A DNA stretch of 64,000 bases from Candidatus Nitrotoga fabula (GTDB lineage Bacteria > Pseudomonadota > Gammaproteobacteria > Burkholderiales > Gallionellaceae). The DNA lies in contig NZ_CAJNBL010000040.1 in assembly GCF_905221025.1 (NCBI RefSeq), forward strand, positions 1 through 64,000. The letters are read 5' to 3'. The position numbers and the translations under genes are program-made. Below are positions 17,963 through 25,241 of this stretch, in pieces (position 1 is the first letter of the stretch; each line of letters starts with the position of its first letter). Below the pieces are notes generated by a model that ran no database searches, was not told the origin of the DNA, and saw only the letters and a program-made list of their open reading frames with translations.

Positions 17963-18642
17963 ATCAGTTGTCGCTGCTTGGTTTAATCAGTCTGGTGGTT
18001 CGGAGAGATCTGGTGCTGGCTATGCGTCGCAGAGCCGATGTGTTGACCACATTGATTTTTTTCGTAATGGTGGTCAGCCTGTTCCCTCTAGGGGTTGGCC
18101 CTGAAATGGAGATGTTGCGCAAGATGGCTCCCGGTTTGGTCTGGGTATCTGCCTTGCTGGCTTCCATGCTTTCGCTAGGGCGTATGTTCTCGGCAGATTA
18201 TCTGGATGGTACGCTGGAACAGATGATGTTGGCGCCGCAGTCTCTGGCGATAGTGGTGCTTTCAAAAATTCTGGCTCACTGGATGGTATCCGGTTTTCCG
18301 CTGGTAATCATTGCTCCAGTACTGGGTATGCAGTTTGATATGTCTGCACAGGCATTGTGGGTGCTGATGATTACTTTATTGTTGGGTACCCCGATACTCA
18401 GCGTTATTGGGGCAGCAGGCGCGGCGCTGACATTGGGGTTGCGCGGGGGAGGGGCTCTGGTGTCCCTGCTTGTTTTACCCTTATGTATCCCGGTTCTGAT
18501 TTTTGGTGCGGGGGCGGTGGAGTCGGTGGTAAGTGGAATCAATGCAGGTTCCAATTTGGCATTGCTAGGCGCGATACTGGTAATGGCTTTGGCATTCATG
18601 CCATGGATTACTGCCCATGCCTTGCGTATATCGTTGGAATGA
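17959..18642 (+). CDS. ccmB: Heme exporter protein CcmB
   Basis: The membrane subunit that pairs with CcmA. It has 227 residues and six predicted transmembrane segments. It starts with the cytoplasmic VVRRDLVLAMRRRADVLTTL typical of CcmB and then carries the conserved GVGPE and PGLVWVSALLASMLSLGRMF stretches. It is coupled to ccmA by an ATGA overlap. ccmC follows after 31 bp. Confidence 0.94.
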   Translation: MNQLSLLGLISLVVRRDLVLAMRRRADVLTTLIFFVMVVSLFPLGVGPEMEMLRKMAPGLVWVSALLASMLSLGRMFSADYLDGTLEQMMLAPQSLAIVVLSKILAHWMVSGFPLVIIAPVLGMQFDMSAQALWVLMITLLLGTPILSVIGAAGAALTLGLRGGGALVSLLVLPLCIPVLIFGAGAVESVVSGINAGSNLALLGAILVMALAFMPWITAHALRISLE

Positions 18643-18673
18643 TGCATGCCATGTGTTTTTAATTGGGTAGATC

Positions 18674-19411
18674 TTGGCTATAAACTGGTTTAAATATTCT
18701 GCGCCAAGCACTTTTTATGGATTGGCAGGTAAAATGGTGCCATGGTTCAGCTGGTCTGCTGCCATTTTTTTTGTAGCGGGGTTGTACCTTGGTTTTTTTG
18801 TGGCGCCGACAGATGTCCAGCAAGGAGAGGCCTATCGCATCATGTTCATCCATGTTCCCGCTTCCATTCTGTCCATGTTTATCTATCTGGTCATGGCGGG
18901 ATATGCAGCGCTGGGATTGATTTTTAATACGCGCCTGTCTTCCATGATGGCTTCTGCGCTGGCACCCACAGGTGCGTTGTTGGCCTTTCTTTCCTTGTGG
19001 ACAGGCGCATTGTGGGGCAAGCCGATGTGGGGTTCATGGTGGGTATGGGATGCCCGGCTGACTTCCGAGCTTATCTTGTTATTTTTGTATATCGGATTTA
19101 TCGCGCTACATGCCTCCATTGAGGATCCGCGCCGTGCTGATCGTGCCAGCGCTTTGCTTGCAATAATTGGATCGGTAAATGTTCCGATTATCTATTTTTC
19201 AGTGCAATGGTGGAACACACTACATCAGGGAGCGACTATCAAATTCACTGGTACCAGCATGCACGAGGTGATGCAACAGGGCCTGTTGGCGATGTTGCTG
19301 GCAGTATGGTTATATGCCATTGCCATGACTTTGATACGTGTGCGAAGCATTATTTTGGAGCGGGAGTCCAAGACTCAATGGGTGGCTGAACTGATAGAGG
19401 TGAAGCGGTGA
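18674..19411 (+). CDS. ccmC: Heme transporter/handler protein CcmC
   Basis: It loads heme onto CcmE in the periplasm. It has 245 residues and six membrane spans. The heme-binding WWD domain WGSWWVWDARLTSELILLF is near residues 117-135, and external histidines (FIHVPAS near 58; a second in the loop before TSMHEVMQ) are in place. The start is a TTG at 18674. The TGA stop overlaps the GTG of ccmD by 4 bp. Confidence 0.94.
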   Translation: MAINWFKYSAPSTFYGLAGKMVPWFSWSAAIFFVAGLYLGFFVAPTDVQQGEAYRIMFIHVPASILSMFIYLVMAGYAALGLIFNTRLSSMMASALAPTGALLAFLSLWTGALWGKPMWGSWWVWDARLTSELILLFLYIGFIALHASIEDPRRADRASALLAIIGSVNVPIIYFSVQWWNTLHQGATIKFTGTSMHEVMQQGLLAMLLAVWLYAIAMTLIRVRSIILERESKTQWVAELIEVKR

Positions 19412-19572
19412 GCTGGGCTGAGTTTTTTGCCATGAATGGCTATGCCTGGTATGTTTGGGGCTCGTACGGGATGGTGCTGTTAGTATTTCTTATTGAAATT
19501 GTGATGGTGCGTCACAGACGGGCTCGTATCTTGCAACAAATTCTCCTGATGCGTGATGAGGGTGGCGACTGA
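19408..19572 (+). CDS. ccmD: Heme exporter protein CcmD (54 residues)
   Basis: A small gene between ccmC and ccmE. It starts with a GTG at 19408 overlapping the ccmC stop (GTGA) and ends TGA at 19570-19572. The product reads MSWAEFFAMNGYAWYVWGSY, then one membrane span (MVLLVFLIEIVMV) and a basic RHRRARILQQI tail. Length, single span, the aromatic N-terminus ending in a conserved tyrosine and the position all match CcmD, which is needed to release holo-CcmE from the CcmABC complex. Confidence 0.9.
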   Translation: MSWAEFFAMNGYAWYVWGSYGMVLLVFLIEIVMVRHRRARILQQILLMRDEGGD

Positions 19573-19695
19573 CTATTCAGAAACAAGCTACCGATTGGTT
19601 TTTTCTGTTTAATTATTTCGGTTCATTTGATTGAATCCCTGTTAGTCCGATACGCATTCCACTTGTAAAAGTTAAAGATTCCGAGAGAGCGCTAC

Positions 19696-20172
19696 ATGAA
19701 AGTTCGCCAGAAAAAAATTGTATATATTCTTGTTGCACTTGCAGCTTTAGGTATTGCAGTAGGGTTGGTGCTGTATGCGTTAAAAAGCAATATCAGCCTG
19801 TATTTCACTCCGACCCAGGTGTTTAACCAAGAAGCCCCGCAGGGGCGCAGTTTTCGCATGGGCGGATTGGTAGAAGTTGGGAGTGTCAAGCGTCAGAGCG
19901 ACGGATTGACGGTGCATTTCAATGTTACAGATACAGCCAAAAGTATGCCGGTTGTGTATAAAGGATTTTTACCTGATTTGTTCAAAGAAGGAAAAGGTGT
20001 AGTGGTGCACGGTAAGATTGAGACTGGGAATGTGTTCCACGCAGATGAGGTGCTGGCTAAGCATGACGAAAATTATGTTGCCCCGGAAGCAGAATATGCT
20101 ATGAAACAGGCAGCGAAAGGACAATCCACCGTAAATGCAGCATCATCTGTTAATGAAAGTAGTACAAAATAG
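19696..20172 (+). CDS. ccmE: Cytochrome c-type biogenesis heme chaperone CcmE
   Basis: A periplasmic heme chaperone anchored by one N-terminal span (residues 8-28). It has 158 residues. The OB-fold core includes [14 protein letters not shown] and [14 protein letters not shown]. The covalent heme-binding histidine is in [13 protein letters not shown] near 117, with the nearby tyrosine intact. A 123-bp gap separates it from ccmD. The usual next genes ccmF, ccmG and ccmH do not follow; the strand changes to the tonB-like operon. Confidence 0.95.
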   Translation: MKVRQKKIVYILVALAALGIAVGLVLYALKSNISLYFTPTQVFNQEAPQGRSFRMGGLVEVGSVKRQSDGLTVHFNVTDTAKSMPVVYKGFLPDLFKEGKGVVVHGKIETGNVFHADEVLAKHDENYVAPEAEYAMKQAAKGQSTVNAASSVNESSTK

Positions 20173-20433
20173 CATATTCAAAAAGCATTAAGCGGACTAA
20201 TCAGCATACCTGACTAACGGTGGCGCTTGTGGCATTGTATGCAGATTGTCCAGGTTGATGTCATTCCTGGAGCAGTAAAATCGTGCATTCTGAGTGCCGT
20301 CGAGTTTCGGTTGAGGCCTGCCCTTGTAAATAAACAGGGTTTATTGTTACAGAAATTTTTTCGACTGTTTTAGAGTTTTTATACGGTAATGCAATATTCG
20401 ATCAATTGTGTCGCAAAATGCATGGCCGATGTT

Positions 20434-21351
20434 TTAATGCCTCGGAATCTCCCTCTGGGACGCAATGCTCGGTCCAAAAAATTCACGCATCAGAAAATCT
20501 TCAAGCCCGTCATTGTCTTCCATGCGGGCGGATAGAACGACAACGCGATTAAGGCGCTGGGATTCCCAGTTAAAATTTTCCTTGTAATGTGTGCGGATTA
20601 GTTCAATCATTCTACGAATAATTGCGTGCTCAATATCTCCGTTTACCCCGGCATCGACTTCAATTATTTCGCGCCGAGAATTCGTATAATCCGTAGTCCA
20701 TCCCCGAAATGAAAATCGGGCTGTCCGAATCCCAATGCTGATAATTTGAAAAATTCCGCTGGTTCCCTGTTGCTGCAAGTTTTTCCTTATGTTGTCCATT
20801 CTCTTTTCATCGGCAGTAATCGGGCGGTGCTCGAGCATTGCTGATGGTTGATTATGATCATCAACGTTTTCGACGGCCATCTTGCGTGCTCTATGCATGT
20901 TAATGTAGCTTGTCAAATCGGGAGAAGGAGGTGCCTGGTGTGCAGCAGGAGGTTGAATTAATGGGGTTTCAACTTTCGGTGTAATTTTTTCAGTTAACGG
21001 ATGTACTGGAGCTGCTGCTTCTGAAGACGGGGGTGGAGTAACAGGCTTGAATTCCTGTTGTAAAACGGGTTGAACTGGCGGTTTTTTTTCCGAGTTGACA
21101 GAAGTATCCCGTATGATTTTTGGTGCAGGTGCAGGTGCAGGTGCAGGTGCAGGTGCAGGTGCAGGTGCAGGTGCAGGTGCAGGTAATTCTACAAGCTGCG
21201 CATTAATTGTTAGCGAAGTGGGGATGTTGATCTCGGGAGCGTTCAGGAGGCCTCCAAATTCCAGAATAATGGCCAGCCAAATAAAAGTTGCTAACGGGAT
21301 TGACCACCAGAACCGAATTTCCATCGACCTGGAATTAGGTATGTGGATCAC
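20434..21351 (-). CDS. TonB-like proline-rich envelope protein with non-canonical C-terminus
   Basis: The third gene of an exbB-exbD-X operon, with 305 residues. One N-terminal membrane span lies near residues 14-35. A run of alternating Ala-Pro (residues ~57-77) is followed by more proline-rich linker to about 150 and a C-terminal domain of about 120 residues. The layout is that of TonB or TolA. The C-terminal domain, however, contains ARFSFRGWTTDY, EVDAG, HAIIRRMIELIR, WESQRLNRVVVLSAR and LEDFLMREFFG, and does not show the TonB C-terminal signature. It may start at the GTG at 21351 or better at the ATG at 21324 (MEIRFWW). The likely role is energy transduction to an unknown outer-membrane or periplasmic target. 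Confidence 0.72.
   Translation of the reverse strand: MIHIPNSRSMEIRFWWSIPLATFIWLAIILEFGGLLNAPEINIPTSLTINAQLVELPAPAPAPAPAPAPAPAPAPAPKIIRDTSVNSEKKPPVQPVLQQEFKPVTPPPSSEAAAPVHPLTEKITPKVETPLIQPPAAHQAPPSPDLTSYINMHRARKMAVENVDDHNQPSAMLEHRPITADEKRMDNIRKNLQQQGTSGIFQIISIGIRTARFSFRGWTTDYTNSRREIIEVDAGVNGDIEHAIIRRMIELIRTHYKENFNWESQRLNRVVVLSARMEDNDGLEDFLMREFFGPSIASQREIPRH
21122..21181. repeat. Perfect hexamer microsatellite (GGTGCA)x10
   Basis: Ten uninterrupted copies of GGTGCA lie inside the tonB-like gene. On the coding strand they read TGCACC, giving the Ala-Pro run. The period of six keeps the frame, so slippage would change linker length by two residues per unit without breaking the protein. Confidence 0.95.
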
Positions 21352-21352
21352 G

Positions 21353-21754
21353 TTATTGGCGTTTTATTGCAATCAAAAAGTGCTGGGTTCCAGCAGAGCG
21401 AGCCCGCAACATGGCTTGCACTACAATGCCTTGAGGTGCGTCATTGTCAGCGGATATGATTACGTTCTGCTGTGAATCCCGTAATAGTGGTTTAAGTGTA
21501 GCGGCCAATGTTTCTAGTGTTACGGGAATCTGATTGACATAAATTCTACTATCTTCAGTCAATGTAAGCGTTACCGGTACATCGGTAACGAGTTTTTCCG
21601 CCTTTCCTTGCGGGAGGTTAACCTGCAGGGAGTCTAGATGCTGCATTGATAATGAAGATAGCATGAATGTCACAAGTAAGAAAAACATCACATCAATCAT
21701 GGGAATGATTTCGATGCGACCCTTGCGGGAAGTTCTGGATTTACGAAGTTTCAT
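21353..21754 (-). CDS. exbD: ExbD/TolR-family biopolymer transport protein
   Basis: It has 133 residues: a short cytoplasmic N-terminus, one membrane span near 18-36 with the essential aspartate in IEIIPMIDVMFFLLVTFM, then a periplasmic domain. With ExbB it forms the proton-driven stator that powers TonB-type proteins. It overlaps the end of exbB by 14 bp, and its TAA is 1 bp before the GTG of the tonB-like gene, so all three are coupled. Gene name by family; TolR is the alternative. Confidence 0.88.
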   Translation of the reverse strand: MKLRKSRTSRKGRIEIIPMIDVMFFLLVTFMLSSLSMQHLDSLQVNLPQGKAEKLVTDVPVTLTLTEDSRIYVNQIPVTLETLAATLKPLLRDSQQNVIISADNDAPQGIVVQAMLRARSAGTQHFLIAIKRQ

Positions 21755-22388
21755 GGGTATTGCCCCGCTGGTCTAAACGGATGTGATCAATCAGGCGTGT
21801 GCCAAGGCGCTCCATTTCATCCATTGTTTGTGATTGTAGGCGAGAAAAATAATTAAATCCGAACAGGGCAATAAGTGCGACCAGTAAACCGACCGCAGTG
21901 GCAATAAGTGCCTGAGCCACTCCTCCGGTTACTCCTGCTGGATTGACGATGCCATTGGATCCAATGATCTGGAAGGCGTGCATCATTCCTATAATCGTAC
22001 CCATCAAGCCAAGCAAGGGCGCTGCGGTTACAATAGTTTCCAGAACCCATAATCTGCTGGCAAGTGATGTTTCAATCACTTGTGCTTCATCCGCTGCACG
22101 AGATTCTGTCCACCATGCAGGGCGATTGCGGTTGGCGAGTATCACCCAAAAGAATCGTTTGTAATAGTGGCGATCATTTAATCGTGAAAGTTGCTTTTCC
22201 AGTTCTTCCCATGGGAAGCCATAGGTTTCGATGAGGCTGCTTAATCCATAGGAGAGGCATGCGAACCGCTTATACAGGACTGCCTTTTCAAGCATGATGG
22301 CTAAAGCGATCACCCCCATTAATGATAAAGGGATCATGATCACTCCACCGAATTTAAATGCGATCCAGGCTTCTTGAAGTTCTTGCAT
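21741..22388 (-). CDS. exbB: ExbB/TolQ/MotA-type proton channel protein
   Basis: It has 215 residues and three membrane spans (near 15-33, 120-142 and 160-182). The conserved core is APLLGLMGTIIGMMHAFQ near 123-140 and GGVAQALIATAVGLLVAL near 158-175. It is the first gene of the minus-strand operon, with CCGGAG 7 bp before its ATG. It works with ExbD and the TonB-like protein; no outer-membrane receptor gene is nearby to show what is transported. Confidence 0.9.
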   Translation of the reverse strand: MQELQEAWIAFKFGGVIMIPLSLMGVIALAIMLEKAVLYKRFACLSYGLSSLIETYGFPWEELEKQLSRLNDRHYYKRFFWVILANRNRPAWWTESRAADEAQVIETSLASRLWVLETIVTAAPLLGLMGTIIGMMHAFQIIGSNGIVNPAGVTGGVAQALIATAVGLLVALIALFGFNYFSRLQSQTMDEMERLGTRLIDHIRLDQRGNTHETS

Positions 22389-22842
22389 GGTAGTCTCCGG
22401 TTGAAGAGGGAATTCCTCCGTTTGTTGGCTATACAGGTTTTTATTATATGAAATACAACATCGGGTCGGTCTGGTGATATTTCATCCGATCATGTGGATC
22501 CAGAATTTCTGATTTTGGGGAGTATGTTTTGTTGAGTATCAGTTTCCTGCCATAATGCCGGAACTGTCCGGTTTTTTTGTTTCTTTCAAATTATCCTGCT
22601 ACTGGCAGTAATATCAACCATTACCGTTTCTAACCTTGCGTTCCTTAGACCGGTTCTGGAAAGGTTCATTGTATTAAATCAGGATTGATCAGTCTGCTTC
22701 GTAATGGGGAGATTTTGAAATCGAAGCAAAAACTCATTCTGGAGATGATAAAAGAAAAATCTTTCAATGAAAATTCAAGCAGGCTTGGTGTTATTATTTT
22801 TAGAAGTTTTCCTAGAAATCATTTTGTATTTTTTTCAGAAAC
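22389..22842. other. 454-bp divergent intergenic region between exbB and purT
   Basis: It should contain both divergent promoters. The only clear structure is the plus-strand terminator-like hairpin at 22558-22578. The 260 bp between that hairpin and purT are very A+T-rich and contain no convincing reading frame. Confidence 0.5.
22558..22578 (+). terminator. Orphan intrinsic terminator upstream of purT
   Basis: CCGGA, a short loop and TCCGG form a compact G+C-rich hairpin at 22558-22571, directly followed by seven T residues. It points along the plus strand, yet no plus-strand gene lies upstream: exbB, just to the left, is on the other strand. It could end a small RNA starting near 22400-22500 or be the off-switch of a long purT leader. 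Confidence 0.6.
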
Positions 22843-24054
22843 ATGCATAAAAAAATCATTATAGGCACTCCGTTAAGTCCTTCCGCTACCAAAGTAATGC
22901 TGCTGGGTAGTGGAGAACTCGGGAAGGAGGTAATCATTGCGTTGCAGCGGCTGGGAGTGGAAACCATTGCCGTAGATCGTTATCCCAATGCGCCGGGTCA
23001 TCAGGTGGCGCATCGGGCACATGTGATCAATATGACTGATGCCGGGGCTTTGCGTGACTTGGTTGAGCGGGAGCAGCCCCATATTATTGTGCCAGAGATA
23101 GAGGCAATTGCCACCGATATGCTGGTCGAGATCGAGAAGGATGGCTTAGCGCGGGTGATTCCAACTGCCCGTGCCGCCCAGCTTACCATGAACCGTGAGT
23201 TCATTCGATGCCTTGCAGCAGAAACACTCCGATTGCCTACTTCTCCTTATGCTTTTGCCAGCAGCGTAGCAGAGCTACGTGCCGCGATTGATTATGGAAT
23301 TGGCTATCCATGTGTGGTTAAACCGGTGATGTCATCTTCAGGCAAGGGGCAGTCGAAAATTGACAATGCGGGGGAGGTTGAACGGGCGTGGGATCATGCT
23401 GCCAGTGGTAGCAGAGTAGATCAGGGGCGAGTTATTGTTGAGGGATTTGTTGATTTTGAGTATGAAATTACACAGCTTACCGTGCGTGCAATGGACAGTA
23501 ATGGTCAGATAGAAACGCATTTCTGTGAACCGATCGGACATGTTCAGATTCATGGGGATTATGTTGAAAGTTGGCAGCCGCAGTTTATGTCTGAACCAGC
23601 TTTGAAGCGCGCTCGTGATATTGCAGGGAAAGTAACTGCCAATCTCGGTGGGCTGGGAATATTTGGCGTTGAATTATTTATCAAAGGTGATGACGTGTGG
23701 TTTAGTGAAGTCAGCCCGCGCCCGCATGACACAGGAATGGTGACGATGTGCAGTCAATTTCAGAATGAGTTTGAACTGCATGCCCGTGCATTACTCGGTT
23801 TGCCTGTATGTACAAAGCTGATGATGCCGGGTGCAAGCGCCGTGATTTATGGGGGACTGGAGGCATCTGCTATTGGTTTTGCAGGTATTGATGAAGCGTT
23901 ACTTGTACCGCAAAGTGATTTGCGCTTATTCGGCAAGCCGGAATCTTTTCCCAAAAGGAGAATGGGGGTCGTTTTAGCAACCGGGACCGATACCAGAGAA
24001 GCGAGGTTGCGCGCCAGACTTGCTGCTGGAAAGGTTGTGCCGGTCAAGGTTTAG
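22843..24054 (+). CDS. purT: Formate-dependent phosphoribosylglycinamide formyltransferase
   Basis: An ATP-grasp enzyme that formylates GAR with formate and ATP, the folate-independent alternative to PurN in purine synthesis. It has 403 residues, close to E. coli PurT. The nucleotide-fold start is [20 protein letters not shown] near 18-37. The ATP-grasp core includes [16 protein letters not shown] near 150-165 and [17 protein letters not shown] near 285-301. It appears to be transcribed alone, with a long A+T-rich leader. Confidence 0.95.
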   Translation: MHKKIIIGTPLSPSATKVMLLGSGELGKEVIIALQRLGVETIAVDRYPNAPGHQVAHRAHVINMTDAGALRDLVEREQPHIIVPEIEAIATDMLVEIEKDGLARVIPTARAAQLTMNREFIRCLAAETLRLPTSPYAFASSVAELRAAIDYGIGYPCVVKPVMSSSGKGQSKIDNAGEVERAWDHAASGSRVDQGRVIVEGFVDFEYEITQLTVRAMDSNGQIETHFCEPIGHVQIHGDYVESWQPQFMSEPALKRARDIAGKVTANLGGLGIFGVELFIKGDDVWFSEVSPRPHDTGMVTMCSQFQNEFELHARALLGLPVCTKLMMPGASAVIYGGLEASAIGFAGIDEALLVPQSDLRLFGKPESFPKRRMGVVLATGTDTREARLRARLAAGKVVPVKV

Positions 24055-24193
24055 GTTTTGATAACCATCCAGAGACAGTTGTTAGCTGGCATTTATTAAT
24101 GATGAAATCCAGATATTACGGAATTAATGGATTTTTCATGAAACCGAAACGGACGGTATTGTAGTCATCAATAAATTGTAGTAGTCGCGCCCG

Positions 24194-25216
24194 GATCTGA
24201 CAGTTACCCGATTTGACGGAAGCGACTGTCAGGTCAAATCTAGCAGTTCAATGTGGTGATTTTATCGCACCACGCCTCCTTTCCGTTAATGAATGTTTGC
24301 ATCGAGGTGCGTCCGCAATCTATCTTGCCTTGATGGTTACGGTCGTTGTTGTAGGTCAATATCCAGGCATCCAGGTCAGCCTGCAGTTCTTCAATCGACA
24401 GGTAAATCTTGCGGCGGAACGTCACCTGGTAGAACTTCTGCAAGATAGTCTTGTGAAACCGTATCACAGATGCCGTTGGTCTGTGGATGGTTGGCTTTGG
24501 TCCTGGAGTGCTCAATGTCGTTCAGCGCCAGATAGAGCGGGTAATCATGGTTTTCCGGCTTGCCGCAGTATTCCGTCCCACGCCCTTGATGGTGCGGATG
24601 TAGGAGGTGTTTTGGCTGCCGGGATAGCCTGGGTGGGCAGTCTCGAACTCACCATGGGCAGCATTCTCTTCCTACTTCTTCTCCAGCGCCTGCACCTGCG
24701 CCTCAGTTAGCACCTAACCTGTTTCAGCCACATGGCGTTCCAGCGATGACAGCCGTTTCTTGAGCGACTCCAGATTCTGACGCAACCAGATCGAACAGAC
24801 GCCGGATGGCGAGATAAAGATGCCACGCTTGCGCAGTTCATTGGAGACATGCACCTGACCGAAGGAGAGATGTTCCAGTGCAAAACTGGTGACAGCTGCT
24901 TCCGTGGCTTCCTCGACGCAGTTCTTGATAGTTGGCTTGCGACGGTTGGCATCGATTAACGCTTCGATGCCACCTTCGTCTATGGCGGACTGATAGCGAT
25001 AGAAAGTATGGCTGGGGAAGCCCATCACCTTGCAGGCGCGCGACACGTTGCCAAGCTCGGCTGCCAGATTCAGCAAACCTGATTTGTGTTTGATGACGTT
25101 CTGTTGAACGCTACTCATGGGGTTACGTCTTTGCGCTTACGCGCTTGGTTGATCAGGATTCACACCTCTATCAAACCGGGTACCGCCACCGTTTAGCAAG
25201 GTCCTGCTGTCAGATC
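24194..25216 (-). mobile_element. Degenerate IS481-family insertion sequence
   Basis: A 1.02-kb element bounded by perfect 10-bp inverted repeats: GATCTGACAG at 24194-24203 and CTGTCAGATC at 25207-25216. A near-copy of the right end (CTGTCAG-x-TCAAAT) also occurs inside the left end at 24226-24239. The only gene is a broken transposase on the minus strand. The size fits IS481. No target duplication is evident by eye. It separates purT from acnA. Confidence 0.72.
24240..25118 (-). pseudogene. IS481-family transposase, inactivated
   Basis: Reading from 25118, the N-terminal helix-turn-helix part is intact for 134 residues (LAAELGNVSRACKVMGFPSHTFYRY; LIDANRRKPTIKN). It then meets TAG at 24714-24716 and, in the same frame, another TAG about 40 bp on. 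The sequence EFETAHPGYPGSQNTSYI then KGVG is followed in another frame by GTEYCGKPENHDYPLYLALND, HPQTNGIC, and after a further shift by FHKTILQKFYQVTFRRKIYL to the end. The middle of the DDE domain, including the first two acidic residues, has been deleted, and the final glutamate region is frameshifted. It cannot be active. Confidence 0.85.
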
Positions 25217-25241
25217 AAATTGAAACTACTTACCAATAAAT

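Noticed and set aside
20173-20433. Possible ccmF start after ccmE
   Set aside because: No frame on the plus strand resembles CcmF and the region ends at an oppositely oriented gene.
22455-22480. GGGTCGGTCTGG stretch resembling part of the ZTP riboswitch upstream of purT
   Set aside because: The second conserved half (CCGCCUGGG-type) is missing and the spacing to the terminator does not fit.
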